Assembly: GCA_937900065.1 (NCBI GenBank)
Contig: CALCDS010000184.1
Span: 1-14,931, forward strand
Direction of reading: 5' to 3'
Origin: an uncultured Clostridiaceae bacterium
GTDB lineage: Bacteria; Bacillota; Clostridia; Clostridiales; Oxobacteraceae
Length of the DNA: 14,931 nt
Shown one piece after another: positions 13,617 through 14,931 of this stretch. Position 1 is the stretch's first letter, and each line of letters begins with the position of its first letter. The notes under the pieces are model-generated. The model saw only the letters and a list, made by a program, of their open reading frames with translations, was not told the DNA's origin and did not search any database. The position numbers and the translations under genes were made by a program.

Positions 13617-14069
13617 TTGGATGAAGAATATATGAGAATAGCACTTGACGAGGCACAAAGTGCATTCGATGAAGACGAAGTTCCTATTGGCGCAGTCGTA
13701 GTAAAAGATGGTGAGATCATCTCAAGAGCTCATAACCTGAGAGAAACATTGAAAGATGCTACCGCTCATGCTGAAATAATTGCAATAAGAAGGGCATCAA
13801 AAGTTTTAGGTGGATGGCGGCTTATAGATTGCGAGCTTTTTGTTACAATAGAGCCGTGTCCGATGTGTGCGGGTGCCATCATGCAGTCCAGATTAAAAAG
13901 GCTCGTGTTTGGCGCATATGATGATAAGGCTGGGGCGTGCGGTTCAGTGATGGATATTACAGGGAACCCGCTGCTCAACCACAGAATTGAAGTAGTCTCG
14001 GGAATATTAGAGTATGAATGCAGTTCCATAATGAAGGATTATTTCAAGCAGAAAAGAACAAGTTTTTAA
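13617..14069 (+). CDS. tadA: tRNA adenosine(34) deaminase
   Basis: The enzyme converts A34 of tRNA-Arg(ACG) to inosine so the tRNA can read all CGN-type partners. It is a 150-residue zinc deaminase of the cytidine/deoxycytidylate family. The metal and catalytic motif is THAE-type, here TAHAE (His51 ligand, Glu53 proton shuttle), with PCPMC (Cys81, Cys84 ligands). Other family blocks are EVPIGAVVV near the N-terminus, LGGWRLIDCELFVTIEP, and GACGSVMDI. The start is a TTG at 13617, supported by AGGATGTG (13601-13608) at good spacing and by the family-typical beginning MDEEYMRIALDEA; the next in-frame ATG (13632) would clip this helix. It lies between tRNA-Arg and tRNA-Ser, the latter only 36 bases downstream. 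Confidence 0.96.
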   Translation: MDEEYMRIALDEAQSAFDEDEVPIGAVVVKDGEIISRAHNLRETLKDATAHAEIIAIRRASKVLGGWRLIDCELFVTIEPCPMCAGAIMQSRLKRLVFGAYDDKAGACGSVMDITGNPLLNHRIEVVSGILEYECSSIMKDYFKQKRTSF

Positions 14070-14105
14070 GTTGTTTTATCATAAGTATTGGCAATTCTAT
14101 AATAT

Positions 14106-14198
14106 GGAGAAGTACCCAAGCGGTTGAAGGGTCCGCACTCGAAATGCGGTAGGTCGGGATTCCCCGGCGCAAGGGTTCGAATCCCTTCTTCTCCGCCA
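14106..14198 (+). tRNA. tRNA-Ser (anticodon CGA)
   Basis: This is a class II tRNA with a long variable arm (about 14149-14172). The acceptor GGAGAAG (14106-14112) pairs with CTTCTCC (14188-14194), followed by discriminator G and encoded CCA. The anticodon stem CCGCA/TGCGG encloses CTCGAAA, so the anticodon is CGA (14140-14142), which reads UCG. It probably shares the tadA transcript, since no usable promoter fits in the 36-base gap. Confidence 0.97.
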
Positions 14199-14238
14199 TG
14201 GAGCTGTTAATCTCAAAGATTAACAGCTCCACATTTTT
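14199..14238 (+). terminator. Strong terminator after tRNA-Ser
   Basis: A perfect 15-bp stem (14199-14213 with 14217-14231, loop CAA) is followed by CATTTTT. It ends the tadA/tRNA-Ser unit. Confidence 0.9.
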
Positions 14239-14317
14239 AAACGGCAAAGAATTTTCAATAATCTCTATTTTATGCTCGTAATGTTTTCGTTAAATCGGAA
14301 TTGAACCTTATGGGGTA

Positions 14318-14887
14318 TTATTTTGTTTTTTTTAGTTTCTTGCCATCCTTGAATGCGTCGCCCACCTTTTCTCCAACAGCCAGATATGCGTTGTTCATTG
14401 GATCAAAGGTGATGGGGCGCAATTTTATCGGATCGATTTTTCCCTCTGCGTTCAGCACCTTTTCGTCCGCACAGACGTTGACGATTTCGCCCACCAGACG
14501 GCAGGATTTCTCATCATAGCTGATTAGCTTGCACTCAACCGCCATAGGCAGTTCGTCGATGAGCGGTGCATTCACAAATCCACTTTTGGTGGCATGAAAA
14601 CCTGCTCTTGCAAATTTATCAGGCACATCATTTCCTGAAACAATCCCAAGGTAGTCACATTCCACCACATGCTCCACATCTGCCATACTGACGGTAAATG
14701 CCTTGCTGGCAAGAATGTTCTTCGTTGTCTTATGCTCGGCGCTTATGCATATAGAGATTTCTTTTTCATCGCTGATGCCTCCCCAAGCCGCATTCATGGC
14801 ATTAGGGATTCCGTTCTCTCCATAAGTAGCAATTATAAGCACAGGCTGTGGATATGTTATGGGCCTTGCTCCAAAGTTTTTTCTCAT
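14318..14887 (-). CDS. Flavin reductase-like FMN-binding split-barrel protein
   Basis: This cytoplasmic protein of 189 residues belongs to the flavin reductase-like (DIM6/NTAB, split-barrel) family, which binds FMN and reduces flavin or small substrates with NAD(P)H. Visible marks are the N-terminal strands YPQPVLIIATYGENGIPNAM and AAWGGISDEKEISICIS, then HKTTKNILASKAFTVSMA and VECDYLGIVSGNDVPDKFA, and near the end LRPITFDPMNNAYLAVGE. The start is ATG 14887; AAAGGA lies at correct spacing and overlaps the in-frame ATG at 14896. The C-terminus is lysine-rich. Base composition seems higher in G+C than its neighbours, which may indicate transfer, but this is an impression. The promoter is probably at or beyond the right edge. 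Confidence 0.85.
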   Translation of the reverse strand: MRKNFGARPITYPQPVLIIATYGENGIPNAMNAAWGGISDEKEISICISAEHKTTKNILASKAFTVSMADVEHVVECDYLGIVSGNDVPDKFARAGFHATKSGFVNAPLIDELPMAVECKLISYDEKSCRLVGEIVNVCADEKVLNAEGKIDPIKLRPITFDPMNNAYLAVGEKVGDAFKDGKKLKKTK

Positions 14888-14931
14888 GATAATCATCCTT
14901 TCGACTATATAAATTAAAATTTACTATCCGA

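Noticed and set aside
14098..14103. TATAAT just before tRNA-Ser as its promoter
   Set aside because: It lies 2 bases from the mature tRNA, so transcription would start inside the gene.
14669..14917. Plus-strand open frame opposite the flavin reductase
   Set aside because: The minus strand encodes a recognisable family over the same bases; the plus frame has no ribosome binding site.
1..14931. CRISPR arrays, complete insertion sequences or prophage genes
   Set aside because: No regularly spaced direct repeats, transposase, integrase or structural phage gene was found on either strand.

Overview
The window looks like chromosomal DNA from a low-GC, Gram-positive anaerobe of the Clostridia. The evidence is A+T-rich intergenic DNA, strong AGGAGG-type ribosome binding sites before almost every gene, consensus sigma-A promoters, tRNA genes that encode their CCA end, and the gene families present: a short archaeal-like prolyl-tRNA synthetase, DUF3189, DUF4397, PspC, and a YcdB/PepSY protein with S-layer homology repeats. 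The genus cannot be named from this sequence. There is no phage, plasmid or CRISPR signature. Most of the window is ordinary core and envelope genes.

Layout. Bases 3-2721 (+) carry a membrane-anchored C39-like cysteine peptidase, cut by the left edge, then an M19 membrane dipeptidase, then a SurA-like lipoprotein that ends in a terminator. A DUF4397 protein (-, 2736-3395) converges on that terminator and is divergent from a 73-residue acidic protein (+, 3616-3837) with its own terminator. proS (4064-5500, +) and a DUF3189 gene (5600-6088, +) follow. Two minus-strand envelope genes come next: pspC (6160-6351) and a YcdB/PepSY-SLH protein (6615-8771), separated by a symmetric terminator. These two genes are bracketed by two members of an uncharacterised repeat family, a short copy at 6109-6153 and a ~220-bp palindromic element at 8969-9188. 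The plus strand then carries an MFS exporter (9233-10486), a nitroreductase (10561-11073), lspA (11174-11623) and a 59-residue membrane protein (11712-11891).

A gene-poor stretch (11892-12463) follows. It holds two intrinsic terminators and a candidate structured RNA at 12191-12335. Downstream are a 44-codon ORF overlapping a six-helix membrane protein of unknown function (12591-13208), tRNA-Arg(CCU) behind a perfect consensus promoter, tadA, tRNA-Ser(CGA) with a terminator, and a minus-strand flavin reductase-like protein at the right edge.

How the genes relate. Two themes recur: translation (proS, tadA, two tRNAs) and the cell envelope (C39-like peptidase, M19 dipeptidase, lipoprotein, lspA to mature lipoproteins, PspC, SLH protein, MFS exporter). 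Several start sites in the longest ORFs are moved inward because a good ribosome binding site precedes an internal ATG. The features most worth following are the long palindromic repeat with its second copy, and the candidate RNA upstream of the unknown membrane-protein operon.
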